Of a stretch of DNA of 64,000 nucleotides, positions 50,914-59,175 are shown piece after piece. Position numbers and translations under genes: made by a program. The DNA lies in the NCBI RefSeq assembly GCF_041080815.1, contig NZ_CP160205.1, forward strand, positions 5,084,001 through 5,148,000. The letters are read 5' to 3'. How positions within the stretch are numbered: position 1 is the first letter of the stretch; each line of letters starts with the position of its first letter. The stretch is from Mucilaginibacter yixingensis. GTDB taxonomy: Bacteria > Bacteroidota > Bacteroidia > Sphingobacteriales > Sphingobacteriaceae. The notes beneath the pieces are model-generated. The model did no database searches and was not told where the DNA came from. It saw only the letters and a list, made by a program, of their open reading frames with translations.

Positions 50914-51495
50914 ATGAAGAAAATAATCTACATCGCCCTGATCGCCGGTATGGCCGGAGGGATGCAGGCCTGTTCCGGCAACAAGGACAGCAAACAAAGC
51001 GCCGACAGCGCCAACACCGCCAAAGCGGACACCGCCAAAAAAGACTCGTCGATGAGCGCCGTCGATAAAGATGACGCCAAATTCGCGGTCGCCGCCGCGA
51101 ACGGCGGTATGGCTGAAGTGGAGCTCGGCAAACTGGCCCAGGAAAAAGCCGCCAACGCCCAGGTCAAAGACTTCGGCACCATGATGGTGAGCGACCACAG
51201 CAAAGCCAATGACGAAATGAAGGCCCTGGCCAAATCCAAAGGCATCACTTTACCGGCCGCGATCGACACCAAGGAGCAAAAGGTGAAAGACGACCTGTCG
51301 GCCAAATCCGGGGCCGACTTTGATAAAGCCTACGTCAGCAATATGATCGATGACCATAAAGAGGACATCAAGGAATTCGAGGATGCTACCAAAAACCTGA
51401 AAGATCCCGATCTGAAGGCCTTTGCCCTCAAAACCTTACCGACCTTAAAAATGCACCTGGAGCATATCCAAAAGATCCACGATAGCATGAAATAA
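50914..51495 (+). CDS. DUF4142 lipoprotein
   Basis: 193 residues from the ATG at 50914, with a lipoprotein signal ending MQAC near residue 18 and a low-complexity Ala/Lys/Asp linker. The DUF4142 domain (about residues 58-193) is a four-helix ferritin-like bundle: DAKFAVAAANGGMAEVELGK, VKDFGTMMVSDHSKANDEM, FDKAYVSNMIDDHKEDIKEF and HLEHIQKIHDS. Histidines and acids recur as in a metal site. Members are periplasmic and stress-linked in several bacteria; their reaction is unknown. Confidence 0.88.
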   Translation: MKKIIYIALIAGMAGGMQACSGNKDSKQSADSANTAKADTAKKDSSMSAVDKDDAKFAVAAANGGMAEVELGKLAQEKAANAQVKDFGTMMVSDHSKANDEMKALAKSKGITLPAAIDTKEQKVKDDLSAKSGADFDKAYVSNMIDDHKEDIKEFEDATKNLKDPDLKAFALKTLPTLKMHLEHIQKIHDSMK

Positions 51496-51501
51496 GCCAA
51501 G

Positions 51502-51527
51502 GGCGGGCAGTTAGGCCCGCCTTTTTT
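51502..51527 (+). terminator. Rho-independent terminator of the DUF4142 gene
   Basis: Stem GGCGGGC / GCCCGCC with a 6-base loop and a T run. Confidence 0.85.
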
Positions 51528-51593
51528 ATTGTTCTTATCAAAAATAGGGTCTGTCGGTCCCTTTTCCTATTTTCCCCTTTAAATTATGAACGC

Positions 51594-51971
51594 ATGAACC
51601 CACCCAAACTGGCGGGCATCGCCCCGCAGATCGTTGTTTCCGACGCGGTCAGAACGGCCAGGTATTACCAGGAAGTGCTGGGATTTAAGCTGATCGGTTT
51701 TTTCCCGGACGAAAGCGAATGCGCCTATGTGATGCTGGAGCGCGACGGGTACCAGCTCCATTTTGGCGGCGCAAATGGCGACCTGCATCATAACGACCAG
51801 TTACGCAAAGGCATGCCCGATTTTATCATCTGGGTGCCCGAGATCGATGCGTTTTACCAGGAGGTCAGCGCCAAAGGCGCGAAGATCCGCCAGGAAATCA
51901 TCCGGCGCCCTTACGGCCGGGAATTCATCATCGAAGACTGTGACGGGCACTGGCTGCAGGTTTGCGATTAA
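51594..51971 (+). CDS. VOC-superfamily protein
   Basis: 125 residues. First module: APQIVVSDAVRTARYYQEVLGFKLI; second: IIWVPEIDAFYQEVSAKGAKIRQEI, ending EFIIEDCDGHWLQVCD. His and Glu positions fit a metal-binding VOC dimer. Substrate unknown; relatives cover glyoxalases, dioxygenases and bleomycin-resistance proteins. Confidence 0.87.
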   Translation: MNPPKLAGIAPQIVVSDAVRTARYYQEVLGFKLIGFFPDESECAYVMLERDGYQLHFGGANGDLHHNDQLRKGMPDFIIWVPEIDAFYQEVSAKGAKIRQEIIRRPYGREFIIEDCDGHWLQVCD

Positions 51972-52001
51972 GCGGTCTATCGCCACCAAGCTGAAACCAT
52001 A

Positions 52002-52027
52002 AAAAAAGGGATACCTTCCGGCATCCC
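52002..52027. terminator. Hairpin between convergent VOC and YciE-like genes
   Basis: GGGATACC / GGCATCCC stem with a short loop and an A run on the left, supplying a T run to the leftward gene. Confidence 0.65.
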
Positions 52028-52053
52028 CTCGTTAAGCTCAATTTGGCTGATGA

Positions 52054-52596
52054 TTATTCTACTTCTGCGGCAGCGGCTTCGTTCACGTAATTCTCGGCTA
52101 CTTGGGTCAACAGGGAATCGGCATTTTTTTCTTCGGCTAAGGTTTCATCCAGCAGGCTTTGCGCTTCGCTGAAACCTAAAGTTCCCGCCAGCGTGCGCAG
52201 CGTACCATACGAAGCCATTTCGTAATGTTCCACTTTCTGCGCGGCAGAAATAATGGCCACATCCCGTACCTCGGTACCTTTATCGGTGTCGGATAACAGC
52301 TCGGTCGCTTCTTTCAGCAATCCTTCCATCGCCAGGCATTTTTTCGCAGCAGCTTTTTCACCGATCGATTCGAATACACTTTCCAGACGGGTGATCTGTC
52401 CTTTGGTTTCCTCCAAATGTGTGCTGATCGTGTTTTTCAGCTCTTCCGAAGTGGCACCCTTGATTATCTTAGGCAAGGCGGTCGCCAAATGTTTCTCCGC
52501 CCAATAGATGTCCTTTAATTCGTCAACGAATAATTCTTTCAACGCACTCTCTGCTTCAGGGGTACGGTTCACGTTTTTGCTTGCTTTCGTTTTCAT
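52054..52596 (-). CDS. YciE/DUF892 ferritin-like protein
   Basis: 180 residues. The four-helix ferritin-like bundle is evident: LKELFVDELKDIYWAEKHLATALPKI, STHLEETKGQITRLESVFESIG, AIISAAQKVEHYEMASYGTLRTLA and AQSLLDETLAEEKNADSLLTQV. The EKH, ETK, EHYE and EEK groups place acids and His as in di-iron sites. DUF892 proteins are induced by stress in enterobacteria; reaction unknown. It opens a leftward stretch with DUF421 nearby. Confidence 0.9.
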   Translation of the reverse strand: MKTKASKNVNRTPEAESALKELFVDELKDIYWAEKHLATALPKIIKGATSEELKNTISTHLEETKGQITRLESVFESIGEKAAAKKCLAMEGLLKEATELLSDTDKGTEVRDVAIISAAQKVEHYEMASYGTLRTLAGTLGFSEAQSLLDETLAEEKNADSLLTQVAENYVNEAAAAEVE

Positions 52597-52652
52597 GGCA
52601 TATAGATTTTTATAATGTAATCAACCTATGCAAACCCTATTCCAAAAGGTGG

Positions 52653-53138
52653 TTATTTCCGGATCGCGCTGATCTCTCCGTTGCGTTCCATGTAAACTTT
52701 TTTGATTTGGCTCATATCTTCGGTCAAAGCCGATTTCCGCACGCCCTGCATCAGGTCCTCTTCGCAGACCAGGGCCCGTTTCATGTGTTCTTTTAAGAAC
52801 ACACCGTCCTCAAACAGCAGGATCTTTTCGCCTTCCACCACACGGCTGAATTTTTTGCCGGCCGCGATCAGCCGGCCTACTGCGCGGTGCAGCAGCACGA
52901 TCACCAGGCAACACACCACCACCGAACGAAAAGGCGAAGCGCCCACCACCGCCCGGCTCATAATAGCGCCCAGCGAAACGGCGATAATATTATCCAGCGC
53001 CGTCCGCATGCCGAATGACCGGCGGCCCGAAATGCGGATCAGCACCAGCATGATCAGAAACATCACCACCCCGCGGCAACTCATCTGCACGGCGTCCAGG
53101 TGCTCCCCTTCACCAAAGATTTTAAGTAAGCTTTCCAT
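52653..53138 (-). CDS. DUF421/YetF-type membrane protein
   Basis: 161 residues. N-terminal helices (residues about 15-35, 45-60, 65-85) are followed by the conserved RISGRRSFGMRTALDNIIAVSLG and a soluble domain with FEDGVFLKEHMKRALVCEEDLM. The family occurs in Bacillus (YetF) and environmental bacteria, with no settled function. It overlaps the pyrophosphatase gene by 17 bases and is the last gene of a five-gene overlapping operon. Confidence 0.88.
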   Translation of the reverse strand: MESLLKIFGEGEHLDAVQMSCRGVVMFLIMLVLIRISGRRSFGMRTALDNIIAVSLGAIMSRAVVGASPFRSVVVCCLVIVLLHRAVGRLIAAGKKFSRVVEGEKILLFEDGVFLKEHMKRALVCEEDLMQGVRKSALTEDMSQIKKVYMERNGEISAIRK

Positions 53139-53613
53139 CGTCGATTAATTGATTGGCCTGCGTCGCATTCAGTCGCTTAATGACCTTAAATTGCTTGCCG
53201 GCCTGTTCATTATAATTTTTAAAGAAATGTTCCAGTTGGTTCAAAATGGCCCCCGGCACTTCTTCCAGCTCTTTGATCTCCGAAAACAATTGTGATACTT
53301 CGGGAACGCCAAAAAAACGGTCATTGCGCATCGTCCTGCCGTCCCGCTCGGTCTGCTCGCACTGAAAAGCGCCGATGATCCGGCAATCCACCAGGCAGCC
53401 CGGGAACGTTCCGTGCTCATCCAGCACGATAATATCCAGAGGGTCACCGTCCTCGCCCCTGGTATGCGGGATCATGCCAAAATCAAAGGGAAAGACCAAA
53501 CCCGCCGGCAAGATCTTATTCAGCCGGAACCGGTTCTCTTTTTCATCATAGTCAAATTTCTGACCGAAACCCTTCGGGCTCTCGATCATCGCAGTCGTCG
53601 TTTTAGTCTCCAT
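53122..53613 (-). CDS. ppa: Inorganic pyrophosphatase, family I
   Basis: 163 residues. The catalytic motif EDGDPLDIIVLDEHGTFPG (residues about 54-72) is intact, with FPFDFGMIP before it and RNDRFFGVP after. It hydrolyses pyrophosphate to drive biosynthesis. The sequence is shorter than E. coli Ppa and starts with an unusual METKTTTAM; the family core is complete. A second, housekeeping copy is expected elsewhere. It overlaps both neighbours, DUF2252 by 11 bases and DUF421 by 17. Confidence 0.92.
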   Translation of the reverse strand: METKTTTAMIESPKGFGQKFDYDEKENRFRLNKILPAGLVFPFDFGMIPHTRGEDGDPLDIIVLDEHGTFPGCLVDCRIIGAFQCEQTERDGRTMRNDRFFGVPEVSQLFSEIKELEEVPGAILNQLEHFFKNYNEQAGKQFKVIKRLNATQANQLIDDGKLT

Positions 53614-54802
53614 ATTTCCCGGCTTTCAAGTCTTTCACAAACGCCCGATAATAGGCTTTGGTCTTCTCCGCGTACCGCTGCGCATAAGCGATCACCGCCT
53701 CCTGCCAGCCCTGGTCCAGCCCGAAGGCCATCAACTCATCGATCGTGCCCGAACCCTGCCGGCCCCCGCTGCGCAGCTGCGCCGAAGCGGTCAGTGCGGC
53801 CATATCGTCGATCACCTGGTACATATCGCGGTAATCCTTTAATTGTTTGAATTTGATGCTGTCCTTGACCGGCTGCAGTTCCTGGATCATAAAAGAATCG
53901 CCCTGAAACACCGTTGTGCTGAGCAAAGCCGCAGGAACATTTTGCATGCGCTGCTGCGCGCCGATCACCCGGGCAGCCTCGCTATCCCAGCCCAGCTGCT
54001 GTACCGGCACATAAGGCGCCACAGATGATGACCGCGCCTGTTTCATATCCAGCAGTAAATAATGGTTTTTGGTGTTCGTGCTTTTCAGCAAAAACAAATA
54101 GCGCTTAACGCCGATACTACCCGTACCCGCCAGGCGAAAAACGACGCTTTGTACTTCGTAATTATAAGGCCCGTCGCTGCTGGTTTTGATCCATTCCCCG
54201 ATGTGTGCCTTCAATGCTTTTCGTAAGGGTTTATCCAATTTGAAATGCCGCTCGTCCGCCAGCGAGAGCATGATGCTTTTCTTTTTACTGACCGTCCGCT
54301 TTTTGAGCAGGTCCTTGTAAGTGCTTTTGGTGGCCGCGGTCAGAAAATCACAAACGATCCCCTTGGCCGTCCGCGGTTCGATACTGATCGCCTTGCCTTT
54401 GGCCAGGGTGGCCGAATAGGTCTTTAAGAACAATTGCGCCATCTTCAGCGCCTTTTCCTCCTCAAAGTCCAGGTTATCAAAGGCGATAAAGATACTGGTG
54501 ACCATCCGCACGGTCTCGTAACTGGCCGGTGCCAGCAGCGCCTCGTCAAAATCATTCAGGTCAAAATAGACCAGCTTATTATCGCCCTTATAGCTCCCGA
54601 AATTCTCGATATGCTGGTCGCCGCAGATCCAGGCCAGCGGCGATAGGGGTAAGGGTTCGGCCGCGGCCAGATCCTCGTAAAACAAATGACAGGTGCCCCG
54701 GAAAAAGCGAAAAGCGTTCTCCGCCATCGCCTCGTACTTCAACTGTACTTTGTTGGGCAACAAGCCCTGGTTAAAAATCTTCAGACGTTCTTCAAGCTTC
54801 AT
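53603..54802 (-). CDS. DUF2252-family protein
   Basis: 399 residues. Kinase-like catalytic sequences WICGDQHIENFGSYKGD (residues about 58-74) and LVYFDLNDFDEALLAP (about 77-92) resemble the HxD-type loop of aminoglycoside-phosphotransferase-like folds, with GTGSIGVKRYLFLLK later. DUF2252 proteins are widespread in soil bacteria with unknown substrates. It overlaps the iron-permease remnant by four bases (ATGA) upstream and the pyrophosphatase by 11 bases downstream. Confidence 0.88.
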   Translation of the reverse strand: MKLEERLKIFNQGLLPNKVQLKYEAMAENAFRFFRGTCHLFYEDLAAAEPLPLSPLAWICGDQHIENFGSYKGDNKLVYFDLNDFDEALLAPASYETVRMVTSIFIAFDNLDFEEEKALKMAQLFLKTYSATLAKGKAISIEPRTAKGIVCDFLTAATKSTYKDLLKKRTVSKKKSIMLSLADERHFKLDKPLRKALKAHIGEWIKTSSDGPYNYEVQSVVFRLAGTGSIGVKRYLFLLKSTNTKNHYLLLDMKQARSSSVAPYVPVQQLGWDSEAARVIGAQQRMQNVPAALLSTTVFQGDSFMIQELQPVKDSIKFKQLKDYRDMYQVIDDMAALTASAQLRSGGRQGSGTIDELMAFGLDQGWQEAVIAYAQRYAEKTKAYYRAFVKDLKAGKYGD

Positions 54803-55247
54803 TTGGTTTTAGGTTTGCGGATACTGGATTTATGTTTCTGGTTTTCCTCGGCGGCATCGATGGAATGCGTCGTGGTCAGGTCATGCTCTTGTTGAGCCAG
54901 TTTGGATAACTGGATATAGAATTTATATAAATGATCCAGTTCCTCCTCCGTGAGGTCCTCAATATTGACCATGCGGTTACTGGTTCCCTCATGCGAGGCC
55001 AGCAGTTCATTCAGTTTGAGGTGGATCGCTTTGGAATCCTTATTCTGCGATTTCTGGATCAGAAAGACCATCAAAAAGGTCACAATCGTCGTTCCGGTGT
55101 TGATGATCAGCTGCCAGGTTTCCGCACCGGCCCGGTCACCGCCCAGATCAGGATCGTGGCTGATGCGATGATGAATGCCGCCGAACTCCCGGTCGCCGCG
55201 GTCGCCCAATTCGAAAACCGTTCAAAAAAATGCTTTTTCTTTTTCAT
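54799..55247 (-). pseudogene. Low-affinity iron permease family protein, frameshifted
   Basis: From ATG 55247 the frame reads MKKKKHFFERFSNWATAATG, then FIIASATILIWAVTGPV, a first membrane helix, and stops at 55107 after a short tail. Another frame continues ETWQLIINTGTTIVTFLMVFLIQKSQ and DSKAIHLKLNELLASHE, the rest of the family. A deletion of about 10-13 bases near 55108-55125 explains the break, removing the few residues that normally join WAVTGPV to ETWQL. The gene overlaps its neighbours at both ends by four bases. Confidence 0.85.
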
Positions 55248-57454
55248 GACCAATAGATTTGAATTTCGCTGCCAGCCGGAACGGTGAATTCCTGATGACC
55301 GCCTTTGACCTTCTTTCCTTTAAGTGCTGCTCCTGCCGTTTGGAGTTTGATCGCCGGCAACGTTTTTCTTCCCATTTTTAAGATCAACAGGCGGCAACTT
55401 AACCGGTTATCACCTTTGAGCCGGAAACTCAGGCTGCCCTTGGACTGGCGGTAATGCGCCGAAGGATAATCGCAGAATATCCAGAAATCCTGGCCGTCCA
55501 CGCGGTAATAGTGCCGCGGAATGATCCCGAAGGCCACACCGGCCCCGTAAACTTCCTGACCGACGGTGCCGGACTGCTTCCAGCCGTCCTGTATGTCCTC
55601 TATCGCGATCCACAATTCAGGGTCGACCTGCCCGGTCTTCACCTTTTCTGACAACATCTCCCGCGGCAGGTTGGGCGGATAGTAATACGGCGCACGGTTA
55701 ACGATATACCTCAAAAATTCGGGTACCAGGATGTTTACCGCCGGCAGGATATGTTCATCTTCGGCATAACGCAACAGGTTATGCATCGCCGCGAAAACCT
55801 CCTGCTCTTCATAAGCCGCCGTATACGGCGCGTCGCTGAGCGGAAACAGGGCAAAAAACGTGGGATAGCTTTTCGCGTAGCCGTAATCACATTCCCAAAG
55901 CTGCATGTTTTTAAACAGGTTGGCCAGGCAGAGGTAAGCCAGATCAAGGTATTGCCGCTCCCTGGTCTCTTTATACAACCACAGCATCGCGTTGGACCCG
56001 AAAGCGGTATTGTTAGCCTGGTAGAACAGGTCAAAGCCCTTGCCCCGCAGCGTTTTGGCCGCCCTTTTCGCCTCCAGTAAATACCTGTTTTCCCGGGTCA
56101 GTTCCCAGGCATGCAGCATCACCAATGCGTAAAGGCCGGCCACATCTTTTTCACCACCTTTGCCCGGCTGCGTTTCCGCTTTGACCGCTTCCAGTGTTTC
56201 CATATGATACAATACGGGCCACTCATAATTAAAGTGCCGGGCCACTTTGATCGTAAAATCCAAAGAATCCAGAAACAGGCGCTTACCCTGCAGGTCCCCC
56301 CGCAGCGCCATTCGTCCGAGGTTGAGCAGCGGGTGGTGCAGGTACCACGAGTCCATCACATTGGGCTGCAGTTGTTCTTCTTCACCATCCAGGTCGCCTG
56401 CCAGCGCCGGCAGGAAACGGACGACCGTTTTTAGTTTTTTATGGTAAAAAGCATCCAGACCATGCTGTATCTTCCGAATGGCAGGGAGGTCGGCCTGGTT
56501 CCAGTCGTAGTAATCCACCAGCGGTAACAGCACGGCCATTTGCACCATCAGTTCAGGCGGCGTCTGGTAGTCGGCCACATAAGCATTCAGGTAATCCTGT
56601 CCGGCACCATGAGACCAGCAGCCGTGACTGAACTCCAGGTCATGCAAACCTTTGTCCACCATCTCCGGCCAGCTGTAATAAGCGGTTTCCGGTTTGGGCA
56701 ATACCAGGTACAATTCCGCTAACAAGCCCAGAAATTGTTTGGCCATTGCCGCCTCGCCCTTTGGATAAACAGGATCCAATACCAGAAAGGCATCAGAAAG
56801 GACCATCTCCTGGTGAGGGGGCAAGGGTTTGTTTTTTATGGTCGGCGGTAGGGCAAAACCCAGTTCCGGCCAGGTGCCGCCCACGGTGTCGCCTAAAGAA
56901 CATGCCGTGGCCCGGGCGTAATCATTCAAAGCGGTCAGGTTTTGAAAATAGAGCAGCGCCCCGCTTTCCGGTTGGTCCAGTGTGAGGTATTGCATCCCTG
57001 ACCGGGTACCGGCCTGGCTGACCTGCACGGTTCCTTTCGCACGCCCGGGACTGCCGTCAGGGGCCGTAATGACCATATCCCGCGGCCAGAAGGGGATCAG
57101 CAGCGGCCTTTTCGCTTTCAGCAGGGTTTGATAGCGAAACAGGGGAACATTTCCCGCCGGAAATTCAAGAATGACCCGGTACTCGCCCATCGAACCCTGG
57201 AGATGGAGCGTCAGCCCGGATCCGTCTTTATCCATCCGGCAGAGCTCCAGGTGATCGTTGGGCAAATACGCCGGCCGCAGGACGATCTGTAAACCCGTCG
57301 GACAGGTGATGCCGATCCATAAAGAATTGCTGAGGTGATGAAGCCGGACCACATAACCTGCCAGATCCCGCCTGAACAGGGCCGGCAGGTCCTGACCGTG
57401 AAATAAAGTCTCTACGGCGAGCGCCCAGGGTGAAATTCCTTCCATAGGTGTCAA
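55244..57454 (-). CDS. Large protein of unknown function, toroid (six-hairpin-like) middle
   Basis: 736 residues with no family I can name. Residues about 1-200 are beta-rich (LWIGITCPTGLQIVLRPAYL, EYRVILEFPAGNVPLFRY). Residues about 250-600 show helix pairs with aromatic caps (YYSWPEMVDKGLHDLEFSHG, DVAGLYALVMLHAWELTREN, QYLDLAYLCLANLFKNMQLW), the pattern of (alpha/alpha)6 carbohydrate enzymes. A beta-rich end follows (FWIFCDYPSAHYR, FTVPAGSEIQIYW). No signal peptide. It heads the five-gene overlapping operon, sharing ATGA with the iron-permease gene. An enzyme acting on a sugar or polymer is a guess. Confidence 0.78.
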   Translation of the reverse strand: MTPMEGISPWALAVETLFHGQDLPALFRRDLAGYVVRLHHLSNSLWIGITCPTGLQIVLRPAYLPNDHLELCRMDKDGSGLTLHLQGSMGEYRVILEFPAGNVPLFRYQTLLKAKRPLLIPFWPRDMVITAPDGSPGRAKGTVQVSQAGTRSGMQYLTLDQPESGALLYFQNLTALNDYARATACSLGDTVGGTWPELGFALPPTIKNKPLPPHQEMVLSDAFLVLDPVYPKGEAAMAKQFLGLLAELYLVLPKPETAYYSWPEMVDKGLHDLEFSHGCWSHGAGQDYLNAYVADYQTPPELMVQMAVLLPLVDYYDWNQADLPAIRKIQHGLDAFYHKKLKTVVRFLPALAGDLDGEEEQLQPNVMDSWYLHHPLLNLGRMALRGDLQGKRLFLDSLDFTIKVARHFNYEWPVLYHMETLEAVKAETQPGKGGEKDVAGLYALVMLHAWELTRENRYLLEAKRAAKTLRGKGFDLFYQANNTAFGSNAMLWLYKETRERQYLDLAYLCLANLFKNMQLWECDYGYAKSYPTFFALFPLSDAPYTAAYEEQEVFAAMHNLLRYAEDEHILPAVNILVPEFLRYIVNRAPYYYPPNLPREMLSEKVKTGQVDPELWIAIEDIQDGWKQSGTVGQEVYGAGVAFGIIPRHYYRVDGQDFWIFCDYPSAHYRQSKGSLSFRLKGDNRLSCRLLILKMGRKTLPAIKLQTAGAALKGKKVKGGHQEFTVPAGSEIQIYWS

Positions 57455-57619
57455 AAGGTTGTAGCGTGATAGATAACTTCCGGCTTAAAATTTTGTTTTT
57501 AATTTTCCTGTTAATTAAATAGTTTAATTTAAAACATAGTTTACTCCGATGGGTTGTATCCTTAAGATCCCTCCTGACCCAGCCGCTGCCTTTTATTCAC
57601 CACTAAAAATGAGTTACCT
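57455..57619. other. Divergent control region of the 736-residue protein operon and manganese catalase
   Basis: 165 bases, AT-rich (runs of TTTTAATTTT and TTAATTAAATAG). No clear TAnnTTTG element lies close to either start, so both genes may use another sigma factor or promoter type. Confidence 0.4.
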
Positions 57620-58561
57620 ATGTTTCACCACGTTAAAGATTTACAATTCAACGCCAGGGTTTCGCGCCCTGACCCACGCTTTGCTAACCTGTTACTGGAG
57701 CAATTCGGCGGCGAAAACGGCGAACTGGCAGCGGCCATGCAATACTTTACCCAGGCCTTCGGCGCTAAAGTCTCGCACCCCGACAAGTATGATATGCTGA
57801 TGGATATTGCTATCGAAGAATTCTCCCACCTGGAGATCGTCGGCGCGACCATCCAGATGCTGTTAAAAGGCGTTAACGGCGAGCTAAAAGACGCCGCCGA
57901 ACAAAGCGAGATCATGGTGGCCATGAACGGCAAAGCGGAAAAAGAAAGCGTGATCCATGCGGCCTTATCCGCTAATCCCCAGTTTCTGATCATTACCGGT
58001 GGCGGGCCGACCCCGCGTAACAGCCAAGGGGTGCCCTGGTGCGCGTCGTATATCAATTCCAATGGCGACCTGACCGTCGATCTGCGCAGCAATCTGGCTT
58101 CCGAATCCCGCGCGAAACTGGTTTACGAGCACCTGATGAAATTTACCGATGACCCCTATATTCATGAAACGCTTTCCTTCCTGATGACCCGGGAGGTGAC
58201 CCATTACAAACTGTTTGAAGCCGCGCTAAACAGCATTCAGCCCAACTTCCCTCCGGGTGTACTGGCAGCCGATCCGCGCTTTTTACAAAATACCTATAAC
58301 TTATCCGGGGGCACCGTAAGAGGGCCATGGAACCAGGGAGAAATTCCAGGCATGGGCAAGGATTTTGTGTATGTGGAGAACCCGGTTCATCAGGCACGGG
58401 AAACCGAGGGCCAAACCAAACTACCCGAAGATTTCAAGAGCGAACTGAAGGATAAAGAGAAGCTCGACCAGCAGATGAGCAAAGCCAAAAGCGCGGAAGT
58501 GACCAACGCCGAGCCTAAAGGCGTAGCGCAATGGAGTACCTATAAGGACAATGAAAAATAA
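57620..58561 (+). CDS. Manganese catalase (KatN-type)
   Basis: 313 residues. The di-manganese ligands are all present: Glu35 (NGELAAAMQY), Glu67 and His70 (IEEFSHLEI), Glu162 (ASESRAK) and His195 (REVTHYKLF). The enzyme breaks down hydrogen peroxide without haem. The last 60 residues are a charged extension (DFKSELKDKEKLDQQMSKAKS) beyond the catalytic bundle. Its TAA overlaps the ATG of a 53-residue gene by one base, so the two are translationally linked. It diverges from the 736-residue protein operon. Confidence 0.95.
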   Translation: MFHHVKDLQFNARVSRPDPRFANLLLEQFGGENGELAAAMQYFTQAFGAKVSHPDKYDMLMDIAIEEFSHLEIVGATIQMLLKGVNGELKDAAEQSEIMVAMNGKAEKESVIHAALSANPQFLIITGGGPTPRNSQGVPWCASYINSNGDLTVDLRSNLASESRAKLVYEHLMKFTDDPYIHETLSFLMTREVTHYKLFEAALNSIQPNFPPGVLAADPRFLQNTYNLSGGTVRGPWNQGEIPGMGKDFVYVENPVHQARETEGQTKLPEDFKSELKDKEKLDQQMSKAKSAEVTNAEPKGVAQWSTYKDNEK

Positions 58562-58722
58562 TGGATGAACATCTTTTTTTAAAAGGTCAGCGTATCACCT
58601 CGCCCGACGGACCGGGCGAGGTGATCGAGACCATCGGGAATAAGGTCGTGGTCAAACTGGATAACGGCAAAACCGAAACCTTTTCAGATGAGGTGGTCAC
58701 TGATGACAGCAATGCCGGTTAA
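58561..58722 (+). CDS. 53-residue partner of manganese catalase
   Basis: MDEHLFLKGQRITSPDGPGE, then VIETIGNKVVVKLDNGK and TETFSDEVV. A small beta-barrel (KOW/SH3-like) is likely from the GxxVxxxxGxxVxVxLDxG pattern. The ATG shares a base with the catalase stop codon (TAATG), so it is coexpressed. Family unnamed by me; a role in stabilising or regulating the catalase is inference only. Confidence 0.75.
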   Translation: MDEHLFLKGQRITSPDGPGEVIETIGNKVVVKLDNGKTETFSDEVVTDDSNAG

Positions 58723-58743
58723 TTTAACGAACACCGAAAAGAA

Positions 58744-59175
58744 ATGATCCATTACCATTTGCAACGTTTTACAGAAGCCCAGGACAACGATTATGAAACC
58801 GCTTTGGCGGAAATCAAAAACGGGCAGAAACGCAGTCACTGGATGTGGTATATCTTTCCTCAGATTGCGGGCCTAGGGACCACCGCGACCTCCAAATTCT
58901 ACGCGATCAAAGATATCGGTGAAGCCACTGCCTATCTGATGGATGAGCAGTTAAGTTTACGGCTGGTCACCATCTGTAAAGCATTGATAAAGCTCAAAAC
59001 CAGGGATGCGCTGGCCGTATTCGGCGCTCCCGACCATTTGAAATTGCGTTCATCCATGACCCTGTTCGATGCGGTACCGGCTACCTTCCCGGTCTTTGGC
59101 CAGGTGCTGGAAAAGTTTTTCAACGGCGAAAGAGATCTCCGGACACTGGATTTACTCCAGGCAAGCCGCAGTTAA
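58744..59175 (+). CDS. DUF1810-family protein
   Basis: 143 residues. The family signatures are clear: LQRFTEAQDNDYETALAEIKNG, RSHWMWYIFPQIAGLG (residues about 33-48) and FGAPDHLKLRSSMTLFDAV. DUF1810 proteins are small, helical and of unknown function; they often accompany stress or calpastatin-annotated genes. It follows the catalase partner by 21 bases and probably belongs to the same transcript. Confidence 0.92.
   Translation: MIHYHLQRFTEAQDNDYETALAEIKNGQKRSHWMWYIFPQIAGLGTTATSKFYAIKDIGEATAYLMDEQLSLRLVTICKALIKLKTRDALAVFGAPDHLKLRSSMTLFDAVPATFPVFGQVLEKFFNGERDLRTLDLLQASRS

Noticed and set aside
52054..52596. Bacterioferritin or Dps
   Set aside because: Helix motifs match DUF892/YciE, and the di-iron spacing of bacterioferritin is absent.
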